A DNA stretch of 64,000 nucleotides from CAVWDU01 sp963753815. GTDB taxonomy: Bacteria; Pseudomonadota; Gammaproteobacteria; Pseudomonadales; Halieaceae. Under the pieces are notes generated by a model that was given only the letters and a program-made list of their open reading frames with translations, had not been told where the DNA came from and made no database searches. Shown here one piece after another: positions 28,206 through 38,090 of the stretch. Numbering within the stretch: the stretch's first letter is position 1; every line of letters begins with the position of its first letter. The position numbers were made by a program, and so were the translations under genes. Where the stretch lies: positions 1,302,001-1,366,000 of the forward strand of contig CAVWDU010000004.1 of NCBI GenBank assembly GCA_963753815.1. Direction: 5' to 3'.

Positions 28206-29453
28206 ATGAACCAGGACGCAAAAATCGCAGACCCCTGGACAATGGCGCTCGAAGACATCGACGTCAGCGACCCCCGACTCTACGCCCGGGACGCGTGGCG
28301 GCCTTACTTTGCCCGCCTCCGCGAGGAAGCACCTGTACACTATTGCGCTGACAGTCCTTTCGGGCCTTACTGGTCGATCAGCCGATTTGAAGACATCGTC
28401 GCCGTGGACAGCAACTTCGAACAGTACTCGTCGGACCCCTTTATTATCATCGGCGATCAGCCGGATGATATGCCCTTGCGAAACTTCATCTCAATGGACC
28501 CGCCGGAGCACGATGTCCAGCGGCGGGCCTGCCAGCCAGTGGTCGCGCCCAGGAACCTGCAGGAGATGGAAGCATTGATTCGCCAGCGCGTCGCAGAGAT
28601 TCTGGACGGTCTGCCGGTGGGGGAAACATTCAACTGGGTCGACGAGGTGTCCATCAACCTCACAACCCAGATGCTGGCCACGCTGTTTGACTTTCCCTTC
28701 GAGCACCGCAGCAAGCTGACCTACTGGTCGGATATTGCCGCAGGTTCGCCGGAGATCGCGGGTGGAAACGTCTCCGTCGATGAACGGCGCCAGGGGCTGC
28801 TGGAGTGCCTGGAATGGTTTACCCGGCTGTGGCACGAACGCAAGCAGGAGAACCGGGAGGGCGCTTTTGACCTGATTTCACTGCTGCAGCGCGACCCGCA
28901 GACTGCCGACATGGTCGATGACCCCATGACTTACCTCGGCAACCTCGGACTACTCATTGTGGGTGGTAACGACACGACGCGAAATTCGGCCACGGGCGGC
29001 GTGCTGGCGCTGAATGAAAACCCCGGGGAGTACGACAAGCTGCGTGCAAACCCGGAGCTCATTCCCTCCATGGTCTCTGAAATTATCCGCTGGCAAACGC
29101 CGTTGGCGCACATGCGTCGCCGGGCGACGTCAGACGTCGAATTCCACGGCCAGACAATCCGCAAGGGCGACAAAGTGGTGATGTGGTACATCAGCGGCAA
29201 TCGGGACGAATCAGCTATCGAGAATGCCGACAGCTTCATCATCGACCGGGAAAATCCCCGCCACCACGTTTCATTCGGCTTCGGTATTCACCGCTGCATG
29301 GGCAACCGGCTGGCGGAGATGCAGCTGCGCATTCTCTGGGAAGAAGTCATGCGGCGTTTCCGCATCGTGGAGGTCGTCGGCGACCCGGAGCGAGTGCAGT
29401 CCAATTTCGTCCGCGGTTATGCATCCCTGCCGGTGCAGGTTCACCCCTGGTAG
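28206..29453 (+). CDS. Cytochrome P450, CYP153-like (alkane/fatty-acid omega-hydroxylase)
   Basis: 415 residues, soluble P450. I-helix GGNDTTRNS; ExxR as EIIR; haem loop SFGFGIHRCMGNRLAEMQLR with Cys364. This haem-loop wording and MDPPEHDVQRRACQPVVAP are typical of CYP153, which hydroxylates terminal carbons of alkanes, fatty acids or similar chains. Operon partners are the upstream ferredoxin and divergent AraC. The ferredoxin reductase that often follows CYP153 is absent: a MITE-like element starts 36 bases after the stop. Confidence 0.9.
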   Translation: MNQDAKIADPWTMALEDIDVSDPRLYARDAWRPYFARLREEAPVHYCADSPFGPYWSISRFEDIVAVDSNFEQYSSDPFIIIGDQPDDMPLRNFISMDPPEHDVQRRACQPVVAPRNLQEMEALIRQRVAEILDGLPVGETFNWVDEVSINLTTQMLATLFDFPFEHRSKLTYWSDIAAGSPEIAGGNVSVDERRQGLLECLEWFTRLWHERKQENREGAFDLISLLQRDPQTADMVDDPMTYLGNLGLLIVGGNDTTRNSATGGVLALNENPGEYDKLRANPELIPSMVSEIIRWQTPLAHMRRRATSDVEFHGQTIRKGDKVVMWYISGNRDESAIENADSFIIDRENPRHHVSFGFGIHRCMGNRLAEMQLRILWEEVMRRFRIVEVVGDPERVQSNFVRGYASLPVQVHPW

Positions 29454-29489
29454 CGACGTTGCGAATCGTGCCGGCTGAGGCTTTTCTAG

Positions 29490-29764
29490 GGCACCTCTGA
29501 ACAATGGCAATGCGCTCTGGCTTTCAGGCAAATACGCAATCAAGGCGCCGCTTTGAAGGCAGGCTGGTTGCCTGTCGAAAAGTGGCAACGTCGAGTGCGG
29601 GTTTGCCTGAATGCCCCGCAGGGCGGGCCCTGAAGCGTCCAGCGCAAAGGGGCGGCCATCCGCTTGCGCCGCTTGCTAAGGGCTACGTCCATTAACTGCG
29701 CGACGCGCCTTGCTCAGGACGCTTCAAAGCTCCGCTGAGCGCATTGCCATTGTTCAGAGGTGCC
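29490..29764. mobile_element. MITE-like element with perfect 28-bp terminal inverted repeats and CTAG target duplication
   Basis: 275 bases, no transposase. The left end 29490-29517, beginning GGCACCTCTGAACAATGGCA, is the exact reverse complement of 29737-29764. It is flanked on both sides by CTAG (29486-29489 and 29765-29768), matching the 4-bp YTAR duplications known for IS5-group transposition. The right CTAG contains the stop codon of the MBL gene. A mutated single end is found at 4381, also after a CTAG holding a stop codon. No matching full insertion sequence is in the window. Confidence 0.85.
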
Positions 29765-30727
29765 CTAGTCCTGGAGCTGATCCCAGACTTCCTGGTCGCG
29801 CTCGGCAGTCCAGATGCGCGGCCAGTCGATGCCATCGTGCTCGTCCCAGAGTCGCTGCACGTCAAATGGCAGACAATGTTCGAAGATCGGCCACATGCCG
29901 AATTGCGGGGCGAGGTGTTCATGTGTCGCTTCGAAGGCCTCTTTTAATGTACCGCCACGCCTGTGGACCTCGCCCACCTTCTCGATCATACCGGTGAGAA
30001 ACCCGCGGGTCTGTTCGATCGCAGCATCCACGGCCTCACTGCCACGAGCCACGGCACCGCGCCCGCCGACAAGCGTCTCGGCGCGGTAGCCCTTGACCCG
30101 GTCGAGCGTATCCCGGGACCAGTCGAAGTGAAATGCATCACCGGTGTAAAGGGCTGCCGCCGCTTCCACCAGGTCGCCCGCAAACAACACCTTATGGCGG
30201 GGCAGCCAGGCAACGATATCGCCCGCCGTGTGTCCACGACCGCAATACTCGAGCACCAGGTCACCCCGATCTCCGCCCAGCGGAATCTCGAGGCGATCGT
30301 TGAAGACGATATCGGGGTGCGTCAGCCCCGGTATACCCTCGGGCTCCCGGAACAGTCGCGGCATGCGACCGAACTCACTGGCCCAGTCCTCTTCGCCACG
30401 CTCCTCGATCAGGTAGCGCGTTTTCTCATGGGTGATGATGGACTCTGCCCCAAACGCCGAGGCGCCCAGCACCCGCACGGCATGGTAATGCGAAAGCACA
30501 AGGTACTTAACAGGCTTGTCGGTGTGCTCGCGCAACAGGGTCAGCCAGTCCGTCGCCGCTCTCGGGGTCGCGCGCGCCTCGAACGCAATCAGAAAATCCT
30601 CAGCCTCGATTGCGCCGACATTGGGGTCACCCTCGGCTGTGAGCGCATAAACGCCGTCAGCCAAAACTTCCAGTGTTTCGGTTTTGTCGCCCAGATCAGC
30701 GGATGACGCGAAAGGTTTCTTAGCCAT
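29765..30727 (-). CDS. MBL-fold protein with degenerate metal motif
   Basis: 320 residues from the ATG at 30727 (AGGTGAG site just upstream; a GTG at 30766 is also open). Metallo-beta-lactamase fold: VLSHYHAVRVLGAS replaces the usual HxHxDH motif, with the third and fourth ligands (Asp, His) changed to Val and Arg; later CGRGHTAGDIVAWLP and LFAGDLVEAAA are normal MBL motifs. So metal binding is probably altered to a single site. The substrate is unknown. A TAGTT-N8-AACTA operator lies ~100 bases upstream, as at the homogentisate operon. The stop codon lies in the MITE target duplication. Confidence 0.8.
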   Translation of the reverse strand: MAKKPFASSADLGDKTETLEVLADGVYALTAEGDPNVGAIEAEDFLIAFEARATPRAATDWLTLLREHTDKPVKYLVLSHYHAVRVLGASAFGAESIITHEKTRYLIEERGEEDWASEFGRMPRLFREPEGIPGLTHPDIVFNDRLEIPLGGDRGDLVLEYCGRGHTAGDIVAWLPRHKVLFAGDLVEAAAALYTGDAFHFDWSRDTLDRVKGYRAETLVGGRGAVARGSEAVDAAIEQTRGFLTGMIEKVGEVHRRGGTLKEAFEATHEHLAPQFGMWPIFEHCLPFDVQRLWDEHDGIDWPRIWTAERDQEVWDQLQD

Positions 30728-30830
30728 GATCTCACCTGCCCAGTCCAGTGTTTTGCAGCCCGACACTGCCTTTGCGGCGACAGCAAGGTACTGCCTGAAT
30801 TTTCTCCCAACGTTCTAATCTAGCACAAAG

Positions 30831-30848
30831 TAGTTTCATTATTAACTA
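30831..30848. promoter_or_regulatory. Operator type 1 (TAGTT-N8-AACTA), copy 2
   Basis: TAGTTTCATTATTAACTA, same arms, spacing and TTCAT half-core as the site at 4448. It lies between the MBL gene (start 30727) and the 3' end of the ligase gene, so it probably controls the MBL gene. Confidence 0.6.
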
Positions 30849-30894
30849 GTTTTGTTGCGACCAGTGACACAGACATCCCCTGTTCACGGCCGCA

Positions 30895-32404
30895 TCATCC
30901 GAAGCGTTCGCGGAGCAGGTTTTTCTGGACCTTACCCATGGTGTTCCGTGGCAGCGTGTCGACGAAGAAGACCTGCTTTGGCACCTTGAAATTCGCCGCA
31001 TGGGACCTGACCCGGTCGATGATGGCGTCCGCCTCGAGTTCGGCACCCGGCTCGGCGACCACCACCGCCACAACAGCCTCACCGAAATCCGCATGGGGCA
31101 GACCAATGACGGCGGACTCGCGGACACCGGATATTGCGTCGATGAGCAGCTCGACTTCCTTCGGGTAGACATTGAGACCGCCGCTGATAACCATATCCTT
31201 GGCACGCCCAACGATAGACACGTAACCCTCGGCGTCAACCATGCCCTGGTCACCGGTGATGAAAAAGCCATCGCCGGTAAAATCCTCAGCCGTTTTTTCA
31301 GGCATGTTCCAATAACCTGGAAAGACGTTGGGGCCCTTGACCTGCAGGCTGCCCACCTCCCCCGGCCCCAGTTCGCTGCCATCCGGGCCGGTGATACGAA
31401 GACTGACTCCCGGCAACGGAAACCCAACGGTACCCGCACGGCGCTCACCCCGCAGCGGATTGGACGTGTTCATGCCGGTTTCGGTCATGCCATAGCGCTC
31501 GAGGATACGCTGCCCCGTGCGCTGTTCGAACGCGTGAAACGTATCCGCCAGCAGGGGCGCAGAGCCGGAGATGAACAGCCGCATGCTGGCACAGCGGGAT
31601 GCATCAAACGTCGGACTCGGCTAGCAATCGAGTGTAGTAGGTCGGAACACCCATCATGACCGTGCAGGACACCAGTTCGTCAATGACCGAACCGGCATCA
31701 AACCGTTGCAGCCAGCGCATGCTGGCACCACTCATGAGCACGCAGCCGATCGCGACGAAGAGCCCGTGCACATGGAACACGGGCAGCGCGTGCAACAGGC
31801 GATCACTGGCGCTGAATCCCCAGTAATCCACCAGCACCCGGGCGTTCGCAATCAGGTTACCGTGGGTCAGCATGATGCCCTTGGGTTTGCCGGTCGTGCC
31901 GGATGAGTACAACAACGCCGCCATCGCCTCCGGTCCCTCAGCGCGGGTATCGAAGGTATCGTCACAATGCGCGACGGCTGACATCAGGCTGCCACCGCCA
32001 TCTGCGTCCAGGGTCAGCAGCTGGCGCGCGTCGCCGCACAGGGCGCCGAGGTCGTCGGCGCGACGGCTGTCACACACCACCAGCGCGGGGTCGGCGTCCG
32101 CCAGGAAGTACTCCAGTTCATCGTTGGTATAGGCCGTGTTCAGCGGGTGAAACACCAGGCCGGCGCGGAGTACCCCCAGGTAGAGCCAGAGCATCTCCGG
32201 GGATTTTTCGACCTGGACAGTGACCCGGTCACCGGGCTTGAAGCCTCGATCGACCAGGAAATTGGCGACCCGTGCCGACAGCAGCTCGGCGTCGGCATAA
32301 CTGTACGCGCGTCCCTCCGGCGTGGTCAGCAGCGCGGCGTTGAGGTCTGCGGGAAACCGCTGCCGGAAAGCGCTGTAGAGGTTGGTGTCGGCGTGTTCCT
32401 GCAT
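30895..32404 (-). pseudogene. Malonyl-CoA synthetase-like acyl-CoA ligase, split by a one-base frameshift
   Basis: ANL ligase of MatB type in two frames: 32404-31604 encodes the N-terminal 266 residues (VQVEKSPEMLWLYLGVLRAG; LLYSSGTTGKPKGIMLTHGNL), and 31584-30895 the C-terminal 229 (ERYGMTETGMNTSNP; GFFITGDQGMVDAEGYVSIVGR; catalytic Lys in NTMGKVQKNLL). Dropping one base (the C at 31609 on the plus strand) joins them as AESDFDASRCASMRLFISGSA with no residue missing. If real, the gene is inactive; if a sequence error, a ~503-residue enzyme making malonyl-CoA or methylmalonyl-CoA from the free acid is encoded. Confidence 0.8.
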
Positions 32405-32495
32405 GGCGTTACTCCCCTTTTCCCTGCGGCTCTACGCTGTACCGTACAGGCATCGGCAGCGGCGGACAAACTGGCCAGCCCATCGATAATTCCGG

Positions 32496-33962
32496 TCAGC
32501 TACCCGGGAGATCGCGGTGCCATTCGGGCGCGATGAGGCGTCGTTTACCATCGCTGCTCAGCGTCACCCCGGGCGCGTCGCGGTCCACACGGTCCCACAG
32601 ATTACAGGTCACCTGCTTATGCTTCTGGTCCAGCCCCTCGCAGTAATTGGTGTACTCGCAAAGTCGCACAGCATCGCCGTTACCGGTGCGGACTTTCTCG
32701 AACCAGTCTGGGTCGGCGAGCGCCTGCCGTGCCAGGGCGACAATATCTGCTTTGCCGTCGGCGAGCAGACCCTCCGCCTGCGTGAATGTATGAATGCCCC
32801 CGGCAACAACAACTGGCGTTTCGTGCCCCGCGCCACGAATCGCCTCACGCACGGCGGCGGTGGGCTCGATATTGCGGCCAAAGGGCCCGAATTCATCGGA
32901 AATATAGCCAGGCATGCACTCGTACCCACTGACGCCGGTATAAGGATAGGCCGCCTCGCCTACCTTGGGCTGCTTGGCGTCATCGAACTTGCCACCGCGG
33001 GACAGACTGATGAAATCCATGCCGGCGGCCGCAAATGCCGGGCCGATCCGGGTGCTCTCGGTGAGGACATTGCCCCCGGGTATGCACTCTTCGGCGAGAA
33101 ACCGGCAACCGACGGCAAAATCATCACCGACCCGGGCGCGCACACCCCGGTAGACCTCCAGCGGGAGTCGTAGCCGGTTCTCGAGTGGACCCCCATAGCC
33201 ATCGTCGCGGGTGTTAATGGCTGAAAGAAACGACGCCATAGTGTAGGCATGGGCATAGTGTAGCTCCACCCCGTCGAAGCCGGCCTCGCGTGCCCGGCCC
33301 GCAGCCTCGGAGAACAGACCCGGCAGCACCCGGGGAAGCTCGGCGATATGTTCAAGTTCAGTATCGGTAACACGCTCCCGGTAGCCGACCGTGAGCGATT
33401 CCCATTCCCGGTCAGCGAGTACAGTACGCAGCACATCGTCGTCAGCTGAGAGCAACCTCTCGCGAACGTCATCGTCTGTCAGGTTCGTGTCGCCCAGTGC
33501 GCGCCGATGGTCATCCGTCACCCGCAAAAACCGCTGCAGGAACTTGTCTCGCTCGGGGCGCCGGCGAATCCCGAGGAAGTCGATAATCTGGATCAGCAGG
33601 CGGGTGTGGCCGTCGCTTTCCTGTGCCACCCGGGCGACCAGTTCCCGCAGGCCTGGCAGAAACCGGTCGTGACCAATGCGCAACAGGGGGCCACTCGGCA
33701 CGTCGCGAATACCGGTCGCCTCGACCACGATGGCGCCGGGTCGGCCACGCGCGAAACGCCCGTACCAGTCGAGCACGTCAGGGGTTACAAAGCCGTCTTC
33801 GCTGGCGCGCCATGGCACCATCGCCGGCACCCAGGTGCGCTGCGCCAGCGTCACCGGTCCGATGGCTGCCGGGGAGAACAGTCGCGCGACCGCGGCATCC
33901 TGCGCCGAAGGCCAGCTATCGGTGAGAGGCTTGTACTTGATGCGTTGCGCAGGCTTCCACAT
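32496..33962 (-). CDS. NADH:flavin oxidoreductase / old yellow enzyme family protein
   Basis: 488 residues, longer than plain OYE (~360). TIM-barrel with FDGVELHYAHAYTMASFLSAINTRDDGYGG, the FMN/substrate His motif and the conserved NxRxDxYGG-type segment, and GGIHTFTQAEGLLADGKADIVALARQ. The C-terminal stretch has three Cys (LCEYTNYC...VTC), possibly a remnant of a 2,4-dienoyl-CoA-reductase-type cluster site; a full CxxCxxC set is not seen. An exact copy of the type-2 operator is 25 bases upstream, linking it to the cyclase and RidA/Rieske genes. Probably reduces an activated double bond in that pathway. Confidence 0.85.
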   Translation of the reverse strand: MWKPAQRIKYKPLTDSWPSAQDAAVARLFSPAAIGPVTLAQRTWVPAMVPWRASEDGFVTPDVLDWYGRFARGRPGAIVVEATGIRDVPSGPLLRIGHDRFLPGLRELVARVAQESDGHTRLLIQIIDFLGIRRRPERDKFLQRFLRVTDDHRRALGDTNLTDDDVRERLLSADDDVLRTVLADREWESLTVGYRERVTDTELEHIAELPRVLPGLFSEAAGRAREAGFDGVELHYAHAYTMASFLSAINTRDDGYGGPLENRLRLPLEVYRGVRARVGDDFAVGCRFLAEECIPGGNVLTESTRIGPAFAAAGMDFISLSRGGKFDDAKQPKVGEAAYPYTGVSGYECMPGYISDEFGPFGRNIEPTAAVREAIRGAGHETPVVVAGGIHTFTQAEGLLADGKADIVALARQALADPDWFEKVRTGNGDAVRLCEYTNYCEGLDQKHKQVTCNLWDRVDRDAPGVTLSSDGKRRLIAPEWHRDLPGS

Positions 33963-33986
33963 GTCGCCCCCTTCCAGAGTGACCGA

Positions 33987-34004
33987 TATTTTAAACCTAA
34001 AATA
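33987..34004. promoter_or_regulatory. Operator type 2, copy C
   Basis: TATTTTAAACCTAAAATA is the exact reverse complement of the site at 14777-14794. It sits 25 bases before the start of the OYE-family gene. Confidence 0.7.
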
Positions 34005-34181
34005 GGTTAACAGAAACCGAGCTCAGGTGTCGATTCGACCCGAGTCGACCCCGCGTCGCAGACCCCTCGGGAATGTAGGATGCCTGTGTGAAGTCGCAGC
34101 CGCGAGAAACCAGCGGTCGAGCCCGAAAGCGTCCACCCTATTTTTCGGCTGCAAGCCTACCAGGCGGGTTTTTCTCGCCAG

Positions 34182-34210
34182 AAAAAAAGAGCCCGGCTCA
34201 GGCCGGGCTC
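34182..34210 (-). terminator. Rho-independent terminator of the TonB receptor transcript
   Basis: Perfect 9-bp stem GAGCCCGGC / GCCGGGCTC with a 4-base loop (34189-34210), followed on the minus strand by seven T (34182-34188). It is 46 bases past the receptor stop. Confidence 0.9.
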
Positions 34211-34255
34211 AAGGGTGTGAAGCAGAGGGAGCCCGCTTCACTATCCGGCGAGCTA

Positions 34256-36708
34256 CTACTGCCCGAGGAAGTAGCTCAGTGTTACCCCATAGGTACGCGG
34301 CATGCCCTGGGTGCGGACAAAGGGACCGTTGCCGCCCGCGTAGGCAGACGGGTAATAGTCTTCATCGGTCAGATTGCGCGCCCACAGCATGGCGCGCCAG
34401 TTACCGGCCGCAGAGCCGATGCTCACCCGCCCGTTGAACAGGTAGTAATCCTCGGTGCCGTCCTCAACCCGCGTGCCGCCGGTGGTCTCGTCGGTATACA
34501 TCGCATCGGCTGCCACTTCCAGGTTCAGGTTGTCGGTCAATGGCCATTCGTAGGCTGCCGTCAGTGTCGAAGACCACTCCGGCGCCATTGGCAGTTCAAT
34601 CCCAGACACGTCGCGTGTGACGACGTTGGGCCAGGCGCTGGCGTCGGCATCCACCGCTTCCCATTTGGTGACCTCTGTGTCCAGCCAGGCCAGGCCGAAG
34701 TTGATCCGCAGCCCATCGGTTGGTAGCCACTGCAGGTCGATTTCCGCGCCATAGATTTCCGACTCCGGTACGTTGGTCAAACCGGAAATGTTACCGACGA
34801 AGGCAACCGCCGTATCCTGTTCCTGTTTATCTTCGTAGTCATAGTAGAACACCGCGGCATTGAGCTGCATGGCCCCGTCCAGCAAGGTCGCCTTGGTCCC
34901 GAGTTCGTAGGAGGTCAGCTTTTCTTCATCGTAGGGCTGCAGCTGCAGCGTGGTGTTGGAGTTGGCGCCGTTGAAGCCCCCCGATTTGAAGCCGTGCGAG
35001 ATCATGCCGTAGATCAGCACGTCGTCGCTGAGCGCGTAATCCAGACCGACTTTCCCCATCCAGCGGTCGGTCTCGATCGAGTCTTCGTACACCGGGAAGG
35101 CCTCATTGATACGATCGGTACCGATGACCGAGAAAATGTAGGTAGGCGAATTCGGGTCGTCGTCGATCGTACCGCAGTCGCCGGGGCCAAGCGAGGCGCC
35201 GAACTGCGCATTCAGGAAGCCGGCGAGACTGCCATCGTCGGCGACAAAGGTGCACCCGGACCAGTCGCGATCCTCCTGGGTGTAGCGGGCGCCCAGCGTG
35301 AGCCGCCAGGCATCGGTGAACTGCCACTCGACGTGGGCAAAAACGGCGGCGGACTCGGTTTCCTGGTTGTAAATCGTATCCAGTTCCCGAATCGGTGTGG
35401 GGGCAAACAGCCCCACACCCAGGGAATCGAGCCCACGCCGAACACCGAGTCGGACATGAAGTAATGGTAGTACTCGTCCATTTCATCGGAGGAGTAATAC
35501 ACACCCACGATCCAGTCGAAATCGCCGGTCTGGCCCGACAGGCGCAACTCCTGCGAGAACACGTCAAGATCGGTGGTATTGATGTTGCTGGAATCGTTGT
35601 AGAAGCCACCGTCCCAGTCATTGGCTTCCTCGCGCTCGAATTCGTTGTAGGACGTGATCGACGTCAAGGTCATCGTATCGCCGAGCTGCCACTCGAGCCG
35701 GGCGGCGATACCAGTCAACTCGTTGTCGCGTCGCGGCCGCAGATTGAACACCCGGCCGGTGATCGGGCTGGCATACTGATTGGTCCAGTCAGCCGCCTCG
35801 TTGTCATCAACCGAATACCAGGGCGGGGTCTCACCCAGGTTGCTGCCACCCGGCAACCGGTAATCCTCCAGCGGGGTATAGGGGTTGTTGAATTCGCCCA
35901 GGCCGATCCGGGTGCCGTTGTAGGCCGTATTGGCGCGGTTGTCCGATTCATCTTTCACGTAGTGCGCAATCAACTCCAGGCGCAGGGTATCGGTGAAATC
36001 GAAGTTAACGATACCCCTTAGCGCCGTGGAATCGCGCTCACCCAGCTCATCGTTCCGAGTCAGGCTCTCTTGCCACCCCTCGCCCCACTGGGTGGTCTTG
36101 CCCGCCAACCGCGCCTGCACGAAGTCGTTGCCGCCCGTGATATAACCCTCAACCTCAAAAGCCTCGTAGTTCCCGTAAGAACCGATTACCCCGGCCCCGA
36201 ATTCCTGGGATGCCTTGTTGCTGATGAAGTTGATCTGGCCGGCTGTGGTGTTGCGGCCGTAAAGGTCACCCTGGGGTCCCTTGAGTACCTCGACCCGGGC
36301 GGTGTCGAAGACGAGGCCGCGGGTCATCACCGTATACGGCATCGCCACCTCATCGAAATAGATGCCCACGGTGGACGACGCGGCGGTGGAGTAATCCTGG
36401 AATCCCACGCCCCGGATCGTGTACAGGGGCACACCGGTAGCGGCAGTCTCGTTGACGGTCAGGCCGGGGGTAAACATGGCGATATCTTCCGGCGTAAGGA
36501 CACCCAGGTCCCGCAACTGGTCGCCAGTGAACGCATTGATCGTGATACCGACATCGTTGGCACTCTGGGTGCGCTTCTGCGCGGTGACCAACACCTCTTC
36601 CAGTTGCTGCTGGGCAAGGCCCGGCACCGTGGCGCCAAGACCGGCCGCGAGCACGGCAAGGCTGAGTACTGAGCGAGAAAACTGTCGATGGTTCGCCGGT
36701 TTGTACAT
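34256..36708 (-). pseudogene. TonB-dependent outer-membrane receptor, interrupted by a one-base frameshift
   Basis: Read in two frames. The N-terminal part starts at 36708 (MYKPANHRQ, with GAGGGA upstream): signal peptide ending GLAQ, TonB box-like LEEVLVTAQKR, plug domain with NDVGITINAFTGDQL and VEVLKGPQGDLYGRNTTAGQINF. The C-terminal part (frame ending 34256) is beta-barrel, closing with YGVTLSYFLGQ and a terminal aromatic-poor strand. The frames join near 35421, where a run of three C on the minus strand needs one more base (GSIP then LGVGLFAPTPIREL). Corrected length ~817 residues, normal for catabolite-uptake receptors. Substrate unknown; it may take up a hydrophobic substrate for neighbouring pathways. 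Confidence 0.83.
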
Positions 36709-36939
36709 GTTGTGATTCCCTCGTGAACGGCAAGCGTCATTATTGTCCGGACGAAAAACAGACCCGGCTCCCTGCATCTTACCTTCGCACTTGTGGAAGG
36801 CTTTGACAAATGTGGTCAATTGCTTGACCGAACCGGCTGCAGAGTGCGGGCAGGCGCCACGCCGGGGTCTGCGCGCTGCAAGCAGCCTTCACCTTCGAGC
36901 TGGTATCGCCCTGCAATGAAAGCACCCGCCTCTTCAAGG

Positions 36940-37959
36940 CTACATGATACGGCGTACGTGCGTCCGGTAGGATTGGGGGGTTTCGCCCGCCCAGGCCCTG
37001 AATGCCCGGCTGAACGCACTGAGCTCCGAGTAGCCCAGCTCGAAGGCGATCTCAGACAGTGACATGCTGGTCTGGCCGAGGTAGTACTTGGCCTGTTTTT
37101 CCCGGGCGAGGTTTTTCGCCTCCTGAAAACTGAAACCCTCGTCGGCAAGGCGGCGGCGCAGGGTGCGCGGCGAGATTGCCAGCCGCAGCGCAATCCGCTC
37201 CGCACTGGGGGCTTCATCGCCACGACCGCGTATGATCTCCCTGGACACAACATCGATAAACCCGGCCTGTTCGTTGATCGAGGTGAAATACGTGCGCAAC
37301 GCCTTGATGAGCGTGTCGTAGAGCAGTTTATTGCTGGAACGAAAACGTTCCTGCAGGTAACTGCACTTGAAGCGCAGCATGTTGGAGTCCCGGGAGAATC
37401 GCACCGGCGCCCTGAAGAATGCCTCCAGTTCACTGCGGTTGCCGCCGTTGTCATGCCGAAACCAAACCTCGGTCAGAGGAACGGGTTTGCGGGTAGCGTT
37501 GGTGAGCGACTTTACCAGAAACGCCATCAGGTATTCGTTCAACTGGTCCACGCGGGTGTCGCCGTCGACCAGCAGGCGTGCACCGAACTCGGCGAGATCA
37601 CCACCGAAATCGAAACTCGTCTCTATGCCGGTATCGACGTACTTGTCGTAGCGGTTGAGACACCGCATGCCGCTCTCCACCGAGGGTGCCGCCAGCATGG
37701 CCAACACCAGCAGGCCGCTGTTTTCATAGTGAAATTCCTGCCCCATGTTCAAACCCATACACGGATTGCCGGTGCGCTCCGCGGCGCACTCGAACAACCT
37801 TGCCACGCGCCAGACGGGCACCGGTGTGTCGAATTCCTCATCGCGCTTCAACTCGATGTCGCAGTCTGGAAATACGGTCTCGGGGTCGACGCCACGATCG
37901 AGCAGATAGTCGCTGACATAGGCGACGAAGCGCGGGGAAAGACTGGGTTCAAAGTCCAT
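36940..37959 (-). CDS. AraC-family transcriptional regulator
   Basis: 339 residues, same architecture as the 26713 regulator: arabinose-binding-like N-terminal domain and C-terminal AraC domain (LAISPRTLRRRLADEGFSFQEAK; SEIAFELGYSELSAFSRAFRAWAGETP). It lies between the TonB receptor gene (231 bases downstream) and the amine dehydrogenase operon (131 bases upstream end), all on the minus strand, so it could regulate either. Confidence 0.88.
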   Translation of the reverse strand: MDFEPSLSPRFVAYVSDYLLDRGVDPETVFPDCDIELKRDEEFDTPVPVWRVARLFECAAERTGNPCMGLNMGQEFHYENSGLLVLAMLAAPSVESGMRCLNRYDKYVDTGIETSFDFGGDLAEFGARLLVDGDTRVDQLNEYLMAFLVKSLTNATRKPVPLTEVWFRHDNGGNRSELEAFFRAPVRFSRDSNMLRFKCSYLQERFRSSNKLLYDTLIKALRTYFTSINEQAGFIDVVSREIIRGRGDEAPSAERIALRLAISPRTLRRRLADEGFSFQEAKNLAREKQAKYYLGQTSMSLSEIAFELGYSELSAFSRAFRAWAGETPQSYRTHVRRIM

Positions 37960-38090
37960 CGGAAGTTAAAGCGATAGCAGCCCCGTCACCCGCCGCCGGC
38001 CACCGGGTTGCCGCCGATAAGGAAGGCGGGACTATTGCGCTGAAGGACCGGGCCACGGGAGGCATCGAAGTGCGGTCCTTCGGCCTGCGA

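Noticed and set aside
29490..29764. Coding sequence inside the MITE
   Set aside because: Frames of about 60 codons cross the terminal repeats and have no transposase motif.
31604..32404. Two independent small ligase genes instead of one
   Set aside because: Each half lacks essential ANL domains, and a single-base change rejoins them without residue loss.
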